Source: Beaufortia kweichowensis
Taxonomy: Eukaryota; Chordata; Actinopteri; Cypriniformes; Gastromyzontidae
Direction of reading: 5' to 3'
Assembly (NCBI GenBank): GCA_019155185.1
Contig: CM032805.1
Span: 17,416,591 to 17,480,590 of the forward strand
DNA length: 64,000 nucleotides
A model generated the notes under the pieces. That model had not been told where the DNA came from, did no database searches, and saw nothing but the letters and a program-made list of their open reading frames with translations. Shown here piece after piece: positions 20,134 through 42,855 of the stretch (position 1 is its first letter; each line of letters begins with the position of its first letter). The position numbers and the translations under genes are program-made.

Positions 20134-21094
20134 ATGAAGGTCCAGAGATACAAACGTCCCTCTCTGAGATCATCAGTCGTGATATCCGTTCGCTCGCTCT
20201 GGGTTTACCTGCGGACGTTACGGTACGGAAACCCAGTTCACCTCTCAGTAAATGTCCTGGCATTTCACACTATCTGACCATAAAGAGACGGGAATCTCAC
20301 CACAGCAGCAAAATGAACCGTTTAGAAAGAGGTAAAGCTGAATGATGACAACTGTTTTAATGAATCACATTCATTTCTCTGCTGCTTTCATCCGTCAGAT
20401 TTATTTTCAGTCTTTGATAACGTGTGCCGTTCTTCTGATGTTGTTAAAGTTAAAGTCACTGATGAAATGAAACTTTAAAGTTGCGTATGTTATTTACGAT
20501 TAGAAATTCTGTTTGTACATTGAATTTGTTATATCGCCATATAAACATATTTCCCATAATTAACTTGATAATTAATATGAATGAACGGATCTGTCAGTCA
20601 TATAACATAATAGTGTCATTATACTACAATGTTCATATCATTTAGTACTGTGATAATAAAGCAGAAAACTTTCTCTGATGAGAAATGAGATGTTGAACAC
20701 ATTGTCTCCCTCTGCTGACAAACACATCAATTACAGAAATACCACAAATGCCCAAACTGTAGAAAATATCTCAGAACTTATCTCAAGTTATGTTGAAGTT
20801 TAATTATACATTATATAAAGTTGTACAATATATCTTTGCAACGATTGGCTTTTTGTCTGCACATTCTTTAGAAAACATATCAAATAATCACAGTAGAAAA
20901 GTGTGGAAATGCTTTCACAGATTTTTAATATGCAAGATTTAAAAGAGTTTTTCTCTGATTCAGAATAAGTTATGCTACATAAACATGCACATAATACTGC
21001 CGGTAGGTTTATATTCTTCAAAAATATAGACAGAGAAAATAAAAATCATCACAAGCAGATATCTGTCATTTATAAGCATAAATAAAACATTCAG
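20134..21094. other. Convergent 3' region between chrna2 and ptk2b
   Basis: 3' UTR sequence of both convergent genes. AATAAA at 20655-20660 on the plus strand is a likely chrna2 signal. No additional exon is seen. Confidence 0.5.
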
Positions 21095-31184
<10,090 letters not shown>

Positions 31185-31524
31185 GAGCAAGTTTTCCTCA
31201 GATAAACATCAGCTCTGTGGTGAGATGAAATCATCAAATCATGTTCAGACATCAACATATTACGCAACAAGGAAATGTGTCATTAATCCTGATGATTTTA
31301 TTTCTTTGTACAAACAAATCTGGTCACACAAGATGCTCTGTGAAACATCATCAAATCATGCTGGATAACATGAATGATCAAAAGACATCAAATTACACAT
31401 GAATCTTATTATTATTATTCTCAATCCTAAATGCAGTTTAATGTGTAATGTAAAGGCTTCAGTAGTTTCATGACTCTTACACAACATTTCAACACGTTAC
31501 AGTTACTCACGCAACATTTCCTAC

Positions 31525-31533
31525 CTGCTCCAT
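31525..31533 (-). CDS. ptk2b: Possible upstream start exon of ptk2b (ATG GAG CAG)
   Basis: A short exon from an acceptor near 31565 ends at donor CAG|GTAGGAAAT, with ATG at 31533. Joined to an acceptor at 31197, it reads in frame through four more codons into the ATG at 31184, giving an N terminus starting MEQENLLMTA. It may equally be 5' UTR. A further noncoding exon may end near 32088 (GGCA|GTAAGTG). Confidence 0.35.
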
Positions 31534-32194
31534 GTCTCTGATGATAAACGTCGTCTTTACTCCTGTATTACCAACATACAAACAACACAACAGGTTTAAT
31601 AATACAACAAAATAAACATCAATATAATCCAGAGAATATTACAAAGTAAAAGTCTCTTTCAGTATCTCACAGAAAAAGAAAATAGGAAGTGTTTTTAGCT
31701 ACGAGTTTGAGCTAACAGCTGGATTTTCATATTAATGTCTGTGAAATAAGTCCTAACACCACACTACCGTCTAAAATAACTCACCACAAAAACTGGTTTC
31801 CTGTTGTGTGTCTCTGTGAGAGATGTTTAATGTGTTGGATATGTTGACGGTGTTAAAGTGACACACGTTCCTTGTTCTTGTGTTTTCTGTAACACAAACA
31901 ACAAATATCACTCTTACAATGACATGACTTTATAAATCATTTATCTAATAATCCTCAACATCAATATGATCCACACATCACCTGCTTAAACAAAAACCTT
32001 CTAACATGAAGAAATAAATCAAGTTTACTCTCTGACAGCAAACATTCAGAGAACAGAAACATGTATATCAGACATCAGCACTTACTGCCTGAACTTCCTT
32101 CTAACCGTTACACCAATGTTTCATATGAAGTCTGAACTTCTTATTCAAATAAGAAAATACAATTGTGTGACAAACCTGAACATGAGCAGTCCAA

Positions 32195-32448
<254 letters not shown>

Positions 32449-32549
32449 GAACATCATGTCTGATGTGAAGTTTTTGGACACACCCCACTCATGTTTCTAA
32501 CTTCCTTAATCTTCAAGTCAGTTAGTTTATGTCAGAATTCCCTCTCTGT

Positions 32550-32550
<1 letters not shown>

Positions 32551-32590
<40 letters not shown>

Positions 32591-32592
32591 CA
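32551..32592 (+). repeat. (CA)n microsatellite
   Basis: About 40 bases of CA with one CG interruption, in the ptk2b/trerf1 divergent region. Confidence 0.9.
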
Positions 32593-32879
32593 GTTTCACA
32601 CACGTAATTTACACTGTACAGTTTATTTACTCAATACATCAATTAACAAATTCTGAAAACTAAATTAAGATAAATAAATCTTCAGCTGATGCTGCTAATA
32701 AAGAAACATTAATAAGTGAAGTGTCAGTGTGTGTTATGATGAGATAAAGTGTGTCTGTTAGTCATAGTGAAACTGTATTTATGGGATGTTGTTCATGCGG
32801 AAGTGTGTGTGTTTGTGTGTGTTTGTGTGTACAGCAGAGGGCACTAATGTCACATCTTTTAGATGAAGATGAATTGAAG

Positions 32880-33008
32880 TCTGTTATTTAAAGTGCACAG
32901 GAGACGCAGGACGTGCGCGTGCATGTGATCCTCAGATCCATCAGATGAAAGATGCGGCACGAGCTTCAGTGTTTTACACAACTCTCCTTTCACTTCAACA
33001 ATCTCTCG
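32880..33008 (+). promoter_or_regulatory. Putative promoter/first noncoding exon of the trerf1-like gene
   Basis: A GC-richer stretch with GTGCGCGTGC and GATGCGGCACGAG, ending at a good donor (CTCTCG|GTATGTAT at 33009). Its position and orientation fit a 5' UTR exon of the plus-strand gene beginning at 36544. Confidence 0.4.
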
Positions 33009-33416
33009 GTATGTATGAACTTTAACTTTTTCTTAGTTTTTGTGTTCAGGTGAACTTGTAGCAAATATCTCGAAACTATATTCAATAATTGACGCAAATG
33101 TAAATAAAAGTAGGTTTTAGTTTTATGAAATATTAGTGTGTGTAAATATTTTTATACACAGATATGACTTTAGGACTTTATTGCTAAATTTAGTTCGCAT
33201 TTTGGTTTAATTTGGGCTTTTAATTTGTGTGAATATATAGAATATACAAATTGATATTAAATATTGCTTAACTAGTAAAATGCAGTAATTGAAGTGCAGA
33301 TGGTAACACAAGGTTTCAGTTAACAGGTGCAACATGATCAGATAAAATGATGAAGATGTTTGAGGTTTTTATACGGGCTTCAGTCTTTGTATATATAGAA
33401 TAAGAACCATATAACA

Positions 33417-33637
33417 AGACTTTATATAACATAAATGACACTTTATATAACATAAATGACACTTTATATAACATAAATGACACTTTATATAACATAAATG
33501 ACACTTTATATAACATAAATGACACTTTATATAACATAAATGACACTTTATATAACATAAATGACACTTTATATAACATAAATGACACTTTATATAACAT
33601 AAATGACACTTTATATAACATAAATGACACTTTACAA
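33417..33637 (+). repeat. 21-bp minisatellite, about 10 units
   Basis: About ten almost perfect copies of ACTTTATATAACATAAATGAC in head-to-tail order. The unit length is a multiple of three, so a minus-strand ORF runs through it, but no gene context supports coding. Confidence 0.95.
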
Positions 33638-34438
33638 ATACAAACTGTATGTGTGTGTCTATAAATCACAATTAAAGCTCATTTAAGCTCATGACATTCT
33701 GATACTGTAAGACATTTATGTTTGTATAACGGCAGATGTATGTTTTCACTATAGCTTGCTATATTTCAATATGTAGATACTAAAAATGTGCTGAATACCT
33801 TGTTCACTGTGTATCATTTTTAGTATATAAACATAAAATTGAAATAAAGGTTATAACTCACATAACTCAATATCGTTCACTATGAAACCGTTAGATGCAT
33901 TAAATATGTGCCGGTGTGTTAAGCTTTCTCCAGATAGAAAAACTCATAGAGAAACTAAGATAAAGATAAAAAAACAGGAACATTGTGACATTAGATTAAA
34001 AGTTTACAAACGTTTGTGTTTTGAATGCACAACGTCATTCTGACACACACTATAAGACATTATTGGTTTCTAATAGAGAATTAAATGCACATGTACCTCC
34101 AGAAAATAAAATTGCAATATTTAGTTTGACACATGACTGAGAGAAATAATAGCAGGTTGAGAAAATAGTTTGTGGTTAATCCTCAGGAAGCTTCAAGAGA
34201 AAGATGACATTTCCTGAACTATATTGAACCCTTTCAGGCCTTTAGACATCACTGATGCTATAAGAGGACACAAGCAGAATGACTTAGTCAGCACTTTAAA
34301 CTTTACTGACTTCCCATTTTACAAACACTTTCTGTTCTTTGTGTGTTTAGATGTACATTTCTGCATGTTTTTTAGGATTCAGTTTTCATTCAATGTCTCT
34401 TTATTGGTCATGTTCAGAAGGCAACCGTTACTAAATAC

Positions 34439-34465
34439 ATGGATTACAAAAGCATCAATCAGGAG
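34439..34465 (+). CDS. Possible alternative first coding exon of the trerf1-like gene
   Basis: After an acceptor at about 34418 (GTTCAG), ATG at 34439 opens nine codons (MDYKSINQE) ending at donor GAG|GTAAGAG. Splicing to an acceptor at 36511-36516 (TTCTAACAG) keeps the frame through STAVPNLSE into the ATG at 36544. The alternative acceptor at 36424 breaks the frame, making this a uORF. Transcript data would decide. Confidence 0.35.
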
Positions 34466-36543
34466 GTAAGAGTTATTATTTATTTATCATCACTATAACA
34501 CATACAGATGTCAGATCTACACAGGATCATTTTTCTATGTTTTGTTGTTGTAACTATATTTAAACCTCGCTGAGAAACGAGTTTAATTGTAGTTATTTTG
34601 ATGTCATTTAGTGAAGGTAAGTGATGACGTTCAGTCTTTTAAACCCTTGAGTCCACTGGGCAGAGCGAGGAGGATGTTATTGAAAACTTTCAGTGTGTTA
34701 TACGCTGTTATACCTTATATATGTTATGTGTGGTTTACATTATACAGAAAATTGATTTAATAGATTTAAAAAATTAAAACGATTAAAAATGATGAGAAGA
34801 ATAGAAAACCATCAGGATACATACAGTAAAATAATAAAATATATTTATTTGCATTATGATTTATGAAATGAGTAGTTTTTAATTGAATACGCACATTACT
34901 GTGTAAACACATATGTACAGATGAAACTGTTGATTCTGGGGCGAGATGAGTTTAAGAAAAGATGAAGTTTAAAGTAGGATGAGATCTTCTTTAAAAAAAA
35001 AAACTCAAAACAATAGTTTAAATGTACATTTATATTTAGGCATTTAGCTGATGCTTTTAAATAACAGTGATCCCTTGCATACAATATACTGTATTCACAT
35101 TATTTTGAACAGGATTTTATTCAAACAAACATACAAACCACACAAACATGACAGAATTTGATTCTGTTACTGTACATGCCGAGGTGAATGTAAATCCAGC
35201 AGATAACGTCCTTCATCATAAATATAAAAATATGTCGACCATTTTTGAATGACAATAATTATGATTTTAGTATCATTTTATAAATATAATAAAATAATCT
35301 ACTTTACATACATTTTTAGAGAAACTGACACATGAAAATAATACAATGTTGCATAAATCATCAGATGAACTTTCAGATGTTTCAGATGAATAAAACTATT
35401 AAAAGAATAATTGTTCCGAAATAAACACCATAACATATTATAAAAATAATCAATAACAGTGACTTTAGGACACACTTGATTTAAAGAAGATGTCTTTCTT
35501 GAGAAAACACAAAACACACTTTTTTCACACTTTTTTTATATTTTACATATTGTTTGTAGAAGTTTAATTACTTTAAAGTTTCTTTGGACAGATCTAATAG
35601 TCATCTTGTTCCACTAACTGGTCCGAGTCTGACAGGTTCACACGCTCAGTAAACAGACTATGAAGTGAAGATGGAAACTTTCAAAACCACAACGAGCCCT
35701 TGAGCTTTTGACACTATGTGTTAATCTGATTCAGAGTTAAACCAATAATCTGCTTTCACACCTAGAAAACAAACTCTCTTCAAACACACAGTTACTGAAT
35801 ATGTGCTCAAAACTCAGCAAGACTCCAACATGTGCTATTAGAAATAGTCATTCATAATGTTAGTAAAGTAAACATTTCTTTGCTTCACAAAAAAAGCGTT
35901 TGCTTTGAATTCATGTGAAAGTAAAATGTAGTCGAAATGTTTTAGGACACCAACATCTTTAAAACAAATTCAGAGATACAGATCAGATGATTATGGTATG
36001 TTGAAAACAGACCATGTGACAGGAAGTTAGGAGATGTTGTCTGAAGGTTATATTCATATGAATGGCAGAGGAAACCTCAAACTGACTCATAATGTGACTT
36101 TACTGTATCTACTGTGTGCACAAATAGATTTTTAGTTTTGTTATATGATCAGATACTTGTTCATCTCAGATATGATCCAAAGAGTCTTTAATAACAAACA
36201 TTATGGACTATTCAGCTGAAGTTTATTTGTATAGCGCTTACAGTAACACTGTTTTATATTTATATGTAGAATAAAAAATAAATGAAGAGTAATCTGGTAA
36301 AAAGACAAATTAAAATAGATTTGTTCTTTCAATAATTATTGTGTTTAATATGTTTTATCACAGATTACCAATGAACATTTATTTTATTCATTTGAGAAAT
36401 GTTTATGTTTTTGTCTTTCTTGTAGGAGTGACCTGTTCATCAAACAATGAGAGTCAAGTTTGATTTACAAGACATCTGAACATCATGTAATCTCATTCTC
36501 TAAACCGTTCTAACAGTCAACAGCGGTGCCGAATCTTTCAGAG

Positions 36544-39500
36544 ATGACAGAAAATCTTTATGAGACGAATCCATTTATTAACCACACCAATGGGAACTAT
36601 TTGTTCCAGAACAGCCCGAGTGCAGCTCATTATGGTGTACCAAACGTAAGTTCAGTTCAGTCGTCTCCAATGTCTCCACACCTCAACCACGAGCATTTAA
36701 CATCTCCAGTCACTCCTGGAAATGAACTTTCTCCATTGCTCAATATGTCAAACGGTGTTGAGAATTGGGATTATAATCAGTTTGGACGGGGATCATCGTG
36801 GGGCTCGTCTTGTCAGGAAGAACTATCTGAGAGCGCTAATGCGTTCAATGACGCCAAAGACGGTGCAGCCCATCCTCAAAAGTTGGACTCGTTCTGTAAA
36901 GCGTTCTCTTCCAAGAACATTCATCATCTCTTTGAAGAAAGCAACAGAACATGTGATAACGACTCAGAAAATCATCATAGTTCAGGAGTGTTGGCGTTAC
37001 CTCAAAGCGGACCTTTGGAGTCTCCGGTTTTTAATCCGATGGCTATTCACGGTCAAATGCAAACAATAGCCGATCAGACTGGGTTTCACGTATCAGATGG
37101 TCAAAACCCACCGCACGGCCTTTATCAAAATCATCATCATTTTCACTATGGATACCAGCAACAGAAAGTGAGTCATATAGAGCAGATGAACAGAGCTCTT
37201 CATAAACCACACGGCGCTTGGTTATATCAGAATCACCAAACATCATTTCCCATCAGCTTAAACCAACAACAACAGCTTCATTTACAAGCCAGAGGAACGG
37301 TTGTGCATAAAACTCAACCGGATGAGCACGAGTCCGCTCAAAGCCAGGGTCAAGACTTCAGTCTTCTGTCTCCTCACTATCAAGATCAACAATATCTTCA
37401 CCCGTTTTCTCATCCGAGCAGTTCGTATCTGCATTCTCAAGAACACATGCAACCTGTCAAACAAAACAACATGTTTCACGATGGCCATCTGCCATCGTAC
37501 GACAAGCACTCTTCACCCGACACACCGGTGTTTTGCAGTCCTAAAGAAGACGGTCCGTCTGCGTTCAGTTTCCCTCACAGAACTGATGACATCTGCAGTC
37601 CTCAGTATTCATCAAACAAGAGTAAAACCATCTCACAAAGCACACAAATGAGAGGAGATATATTTCCACACGCACCTCGATGGTCACAGGTATCATCAGA
37701 TCGTGTATTTTGTTGTATTGTGATTGTGTGCCACAGGACTCTCATCAATGTCTTCATTCTTGCAGACGTCTTCACCAGATCTTCACAGTGAAATCGTATC
37801 ACAACATTACAGGTGTGACAGTATGTGTGGATAGAATTGAATATGAGGTGTGAGTTGATTTTTTCATGAAGTTGTGTTTGGTGTCAGGACAGAAAATGGG
37901 CCGATGAAAGCGGACGCTAGAATGAGATGCACCGTCTGTCAGAGGGAGTTTAAAAGTCTTCCGGCTCTGAACGGACACATGAGATCCCACGGAGGATTCA
38001 GAACACATCCCTCGTCCCTCAAAGCGGTACGAAACACCAGATTAGAGTAAAATTTGTGTGATTCATCTGTGGAACACCAAAGATGATTTTTCTGATCCAT
38101 GTTCATTTACAGTATGTCCTTTCATGCATGAGTCTGAAGGGAATCATATTAAAAACATTCATTTTGTTTTACCAGAGAGACGGGCAGATTCACGGTGATG
38201 TTTTTGAAAGCAGCCCGATCATCTTACCTGTATCAGTTCCTGTAAAGAATCATCAGATCACGTCCAAACTCACTCCTCACTGTCAGCAGAAAGACGACGA
38301 GCGAAGTCCACCGTCACCCCTTCCTCCGGTGCGAAACCAACCTTCCTGTGTGAGTGTTTGACATTCATAGAAGTATTTTTAGCTGCTGTTTTAAAACAGA
38401 AATGAGATTTGAAACCCTCATAATTGATCTTTTGTGAAATTCAGTTTCAGTGTCTTAAAGACATCTACAGTATCTGCTAGTGTAGAAACTTTAACAAGCA
38501 CATTTAATCTTTAAATATATTAATTCAAATGGAGATATTTATATATTAGTATTTAAGGATGACTGAAAGAATAATAAAAAATCAGCCAATAAGAGTTCAG
38601 ATGTGAACTTCTTCAGTTCTATTTTAAAGCATCTCAGCGTGAGACCTCAAGAAACTGACTGACAAGAAAACAATTTCTGTAAATTCACTGAAGAGTTTTG
38701 GGTTTTTTAGATGTTTTTCTCTCAACATAATTCCCAGAGTTGTGCTATCTTGTGGGTTTGATGAGTTTACTGTTACTGTTTACTGTACTGTAATGTACAT
38801 ATGGTCATTTCTGATATTTCTGTAGCTAAAGCGTGACTGTGGATCTAAACAGGGGAAAGCGAGGTATCGTCAGTGTCTGGTACCTCTGATGATTCCTCCT
38901 CTCGGCGCGGGTCAGGAGTCCAGAGGTGCCGTTCTCTTCAGAAGTCTCCTGAAGACACCCGTCAGCAGAGATGATGATGTACCCTACACACCGCCGCCAA
39001 TGCTCAGCCCTGTACGCCCGGGCTCGGGTCTCTTCAGTGCCGTTAATGGAAAGATAAAGACTCACGCTGACGTCCATCACTGTCAAACAAGTACGTGTCA
39101 ATGAATGATCTGTAACTTCTCACTGCTGTAAGACTTTAATGTTGTTTTGTTGAGTTATTGTCATGTGGTTAACATGGAAAGTTCTTCTGTGTCTATTATT
39201 AACAGGCGATGATGTGGATGCTGTTACACTGGGACATGTAACACCGTAAGTCTTTCATCTGTTATATATGTAAGAGTGACATGTATAGTTTATGTTCTTC
39301 AAGTCGCTGGTTGTCAGGGCATTTGATATGTGGTTGATATTTTTGGCTTTGCTACTTCATGGTTCTTAAAGAAGCAGAAATGTCGTCTCATTATTCAACA
39401 TGTGAGCTGTTATTTCTGCGGAAAGTAGTAGGAACCTGTCTGTTATCATATATCATATATAGTCATCTATCATTTACAGATTTTCACAGAATTTCACAGA

Positions 39501-42233
39501 GTCACGATTACAAAAATCAATCATTTACATTTACATTTACATTTAGGCATTTAGCTGACGCTTTTATCCAAAGCGAATAATTTCTGAACGATTGTCTGCA
39601 CACAATCATTCAGAAACAAATATTACAATGTAGCTGATTCATGAACATCATGATCGTATTTAATTGGGATAAACAAAAATATTTTAAGATTTAAACCTTT
39701 ACTGACAAACAGCTTAGTGTAGATTTTGAGTTATTTTAAACATGCTGAGAGTCTTTTGGACACTATTGGACAGTAATTGTATTATGTGTTTGCTACAGCC
39801 GGATTAATATTGGTGAAGAATTTCAAGCAAAAATCCCTGAAATGAGTCAGTCGGTCATCAGTGAAGATACCCATAATGCAGTTCTTCTGTGGATGCCCAT
39901 CAAACACCCGGATACCCCTGATATCCAGCAGAAAGGTGACGTCTGTGCATTTCATTTAATGAACTGATGCAAAGATTTGACATGACCTTTCATTTCATTT
40001 TCCCATTTCAGTGGACGACCTGTTGAAAATGTCTTGTTCTAGTGTCCTGCCAGGAGGAGGAACAAACACTGAATGTGTCTTACATTGTCTTTTTGACTGC
40101 AGAGGAGATATTCTGGTTAGTGTGGTTTATTACGACATGCCCGTTTCTAAAAATGTTTTCTCTAAGCTCTTTAAATTCTTTTATATTTCAGAACACCCTT
40201 GAGAAACTTCTCTCGTGTGGAAAAAACACATTCAGCCCTAAAACAGACTATCATTACGCAGGTGTGAGACCGACCGTTTCAGAAGATTTTCTACCTGAGA
40301 GTATTCAGGCTTTTTATTTGAATGTAAATCATCATCTGTGTAAATACTATAAAATATGAAACAGCATTAAAATGACTCTTCTCCATCCTCATCATCCAGG
40401 TTCAGATGCGTGGAGTCCCCAAGAGAAGCGGCTTCTGAATAAAGCACTTTTAACTCATCATAAAGACTTCTATCTCGTTCAGAAAGTGGTACTTACATTC
40501 ATATGTACATTAATATTAATGTGTGACCATGTGGAAACTGTTCAGAATGTTTTGGGGTTTTTAGGTCAAGACTAAGACTGTGTCTCAGTGTGTTGAATAC
40601 TACTACACGTGGAAAAAACGGTTGCGTTTGGGTACGAGAGTTAGTTCAGCTATGACTATACCCGTTCCAGAACAGCAGGTGAGTTACAGTCAGGTTTTAT
40701 TTACCGTATATTTGGATCAATCCCATAAAACCTGTTAAGAACTTGCTTTTAGATTCAAGTAGGACCAGCTTACGTTTCAACAAAAAATATGAAAATATAT
40801 GTCGCTTTATAAAAATGAATGTATTGTCAGCGTTGTTATGATTCTTTTTGCATCGTGAGATATTTTATACACCAGATATATTTAGATACACCAAAGCAGA
40901 TTCACACCCAAATTTTTAATCCATAATTATTATTTAATATTATTCAATTTTGTAGTATTGATACATTATGGTGAAATTGGTTATACTGTCTTTGTTTCCT
41001 ATTTAAATATTCACAATGGTGCTTATTTCGAGAATAATGAGAATTACAAACAAATAAACAAAACCTTAAGAACTTTAAGTGCATTAATTAAGTGCAAAAC
41101 AATGTCATAATATAACACATCGAGATGGTCTTCATTTTCTGTATGCATCATTTTTTTTTATTTTAGGTGAGATCACTAATGTAATATTCTAGTTTTGTAC
41201 TGTATCTGTTTATCTTACTGGATACAAAATGATTATTTATTTATTTTGATGAATTAGGGGGATTGGATGCTTAACCTCACACCAGGACCAGACAGAGAAA
41301 GCAAGAGCAAAAAGCCAGAAAACTCCCACACTGTGTTTGTCTGTGAAGTGTCTGTGAGTATCTGTGAGATATTTCAGTAGTGAAACGTCTAGGCGTTTTC
41401 TTTATTTTCTGTCCTTTTCTCTAAAGTACACGGCCTCTGCGTTCGATCATTAACACTGCCCTGTCTGACAACCACAATATTCTAAATAACATTTTGTTTT
41501 CAATTTTACACAAAAGGTTCTTCACAGCAATGCCATAGAAAAAACATGTTTGGTTCCATAAAAAACCTTTCTGTCAAATGTTTTTAAAAGCACTGAAGTT
41601 CAGTTAAATTATGACATTTTCATCTTTTACACGAATTAATTGTTTGAAGCGCAACATCTGTGTTCACTATGAACTGACATGGGATGAGTAAACTGTGACA
41701 AAATGTTTTTCTCAAAGCCAACGAATGTAAAACCATGGAACCAGAACAATCTGGGGTTACTCTGTAGCTCTCCAGCGGAACACAGAACACCATCGCTGAC
41801 TCCTTTGGGTTCTGGTTCTGTAAGAAGTTCCCCGTCAAACAGCACCACCAGCGGAGACACAGATTCAGCTCTTATATTTCCCTGCGTCGAGTGTGGAAAG
41901 TAAGAGTCAGAAACAGAAACATCTCAATACCGTTATGATTCACTGTGGTTGTTTTCTGATTCATGTTACGCTTCTTCATGTTATAGGGTGTTTTTTAAAG
42001 TCAAAAGTCGTAATGCCCACATGAAGACACACAGACAGCAAGAGCAAGAGCCACACGTATGGCAGTTTCCCAGAGTTCCTGAGCAAGATAAAAGACTGAT
42101 GACATCACTAAAACAAACCACAAGACTTCATTCTGCTGACAGAACTGCATTCTCTGTAAATGAGTCTGTGCAGGACCTCGACTGCACATTAAACACTGTC
42201 CTACACAATCATCTGGACTACATTCACAGCTGA
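36544..42233 (+). CDS. trerf1: Transcriptional-regulating factor 1-like: C2H2 zinc finger, ELM2-SANT corepressor
   Basis: Fourteen exons: 36544-37689, 37766-37812, 37888-38026, 38176-38349, 38826-39090, 39206-39245, 39799-39935, 40012-40115, 40192-40261, 40400-40488, 40565-40678, 41258-41353, 41718-41899, 41987-42233, giving 949 residues from ATG 36544. Order: Gln/His/Ser-rich N terminus with KLDSF..AF box; C2H2 finger CTVCQREFKSLPALNGHMRS (from about 412); LPVSVPVK motif; PYTPPPMLSPVR; ELM2 domain starting RINIGEEFQAKIPEM (about 605); SANT domain WSPQEKRLLNKAL...YYYTWKKR; and a final C2H2 finger FPCVECGKVFFKVKSRNAHM. These match the TRERF1/ZNF541/MIDEAS family, nuclear HDAC1/2-recruiting factors. 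The last finger and PPPML motif point to TRERF1. It is shorter than human (1200). AATAAA is at 42359-42364. Confidence 0.9.
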
Positions 42234-42358
42234 AGCACATTCAACATTACTCATGAAAACACGTGTCATTATGTTTTGATGTAAACTGTACATAATGTGC
42301 CAATTGCATCTTTTCACTTTTCAGTGAATTGTACAACTCTGTATCACATTTTATTTTT

Positions 42359-42364
42359 AATAAA
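42359..42364 (+). promoter_or_regulatory. poly(A) signal AATAAA of the trerf1-like gene
   Basis: Canonical signal 126 bases past the stop codon, just before the intergenic gap containing the tRNA gene. Confidence 0.6.
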
Positions 42365-42763
42365 CTTTATATTTTATATTCACTGAATGTCTTGCACTAA
42401 CCAGTATATAAAGCTGCATTTAGTGTCTATATTCCTCTAAACTTTCATTTCAGAAAACCCATCAACTGTTTAAAAGATATATTGTTTTGCACTATCCTGC
42501 TGATACTTGATAAACAGCTGGAAGAATGTATAGCATATAAAATATGTTGTCTGGTATAGTATTAGGTAAATAAGAGTTTTTTCACTTTTTTATTATAAAA
42601 GTGGATAACCTATTATCTGACCATGTAGCACATTTAACTTGGTTAATTTTGTTAAAGATTCCCAATGATTAGCTAAGATACTAAGACTCAAAGTCAGTCA
42701 TTGTTTTATCATCAGAGACCAAAACTGTGAGCAGCAAAGAAGTATGTGACTTATGAAGAGAAG

Positions 42764-42767
42764 AAAA
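42764..42767 (-). terminator. Pol III terminator of tRNA-Leu
   Basis: Four T residues on the minus strand, six bases beyond the tRNA 3' end. Confidence 0.8.
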
Positions 42768-42772
42768 GTGTT

Positions 42773-42855
42773 TGTCAGAAGTGGGATTCGAACCCACGCC
42801 TCCAGAGGAGACTGCGACCTGAACGCAGCGCCTTAGACCGCTCGGCCATCCTGAC
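42773..42855 (-). tRNA. tRNA-Leu (anticodon CAG)
   Basis: On the minus strand the 83-base sequence starts GTCAGGATGGCCGAGCGG and ends TTCTGAC plus discriminator A. The acceptor stem pairs over 7 bp (one G-U). The D-arm contains the A box (TGGCCGAGCGG) and the T-arm the B box (GGTTCGAATCC). The anticodon loop TTCAGGT gives CAG, and a long variable arm (TCTCCTCTGGAGG) fits a class II leucine tRNA. No intron. A Pol III terminator TTTT follows at 42764-42767 (minus strand). The gene is isolated between trerf1-like and dusp23. Confidence 0.97.

Noticed and set aside
33316..33669. Minus-strand ORF with repeated YKVSFML
   Set aside because: Produced by the 21-bp minisatellite; the unit length is a multiple of three, so no stop arises.
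36447..36482. ATG ORF just upstream of the trerf1-like start
   Set aside because: Only about 11 codons before a stop; at most a uORF, not the protein start.
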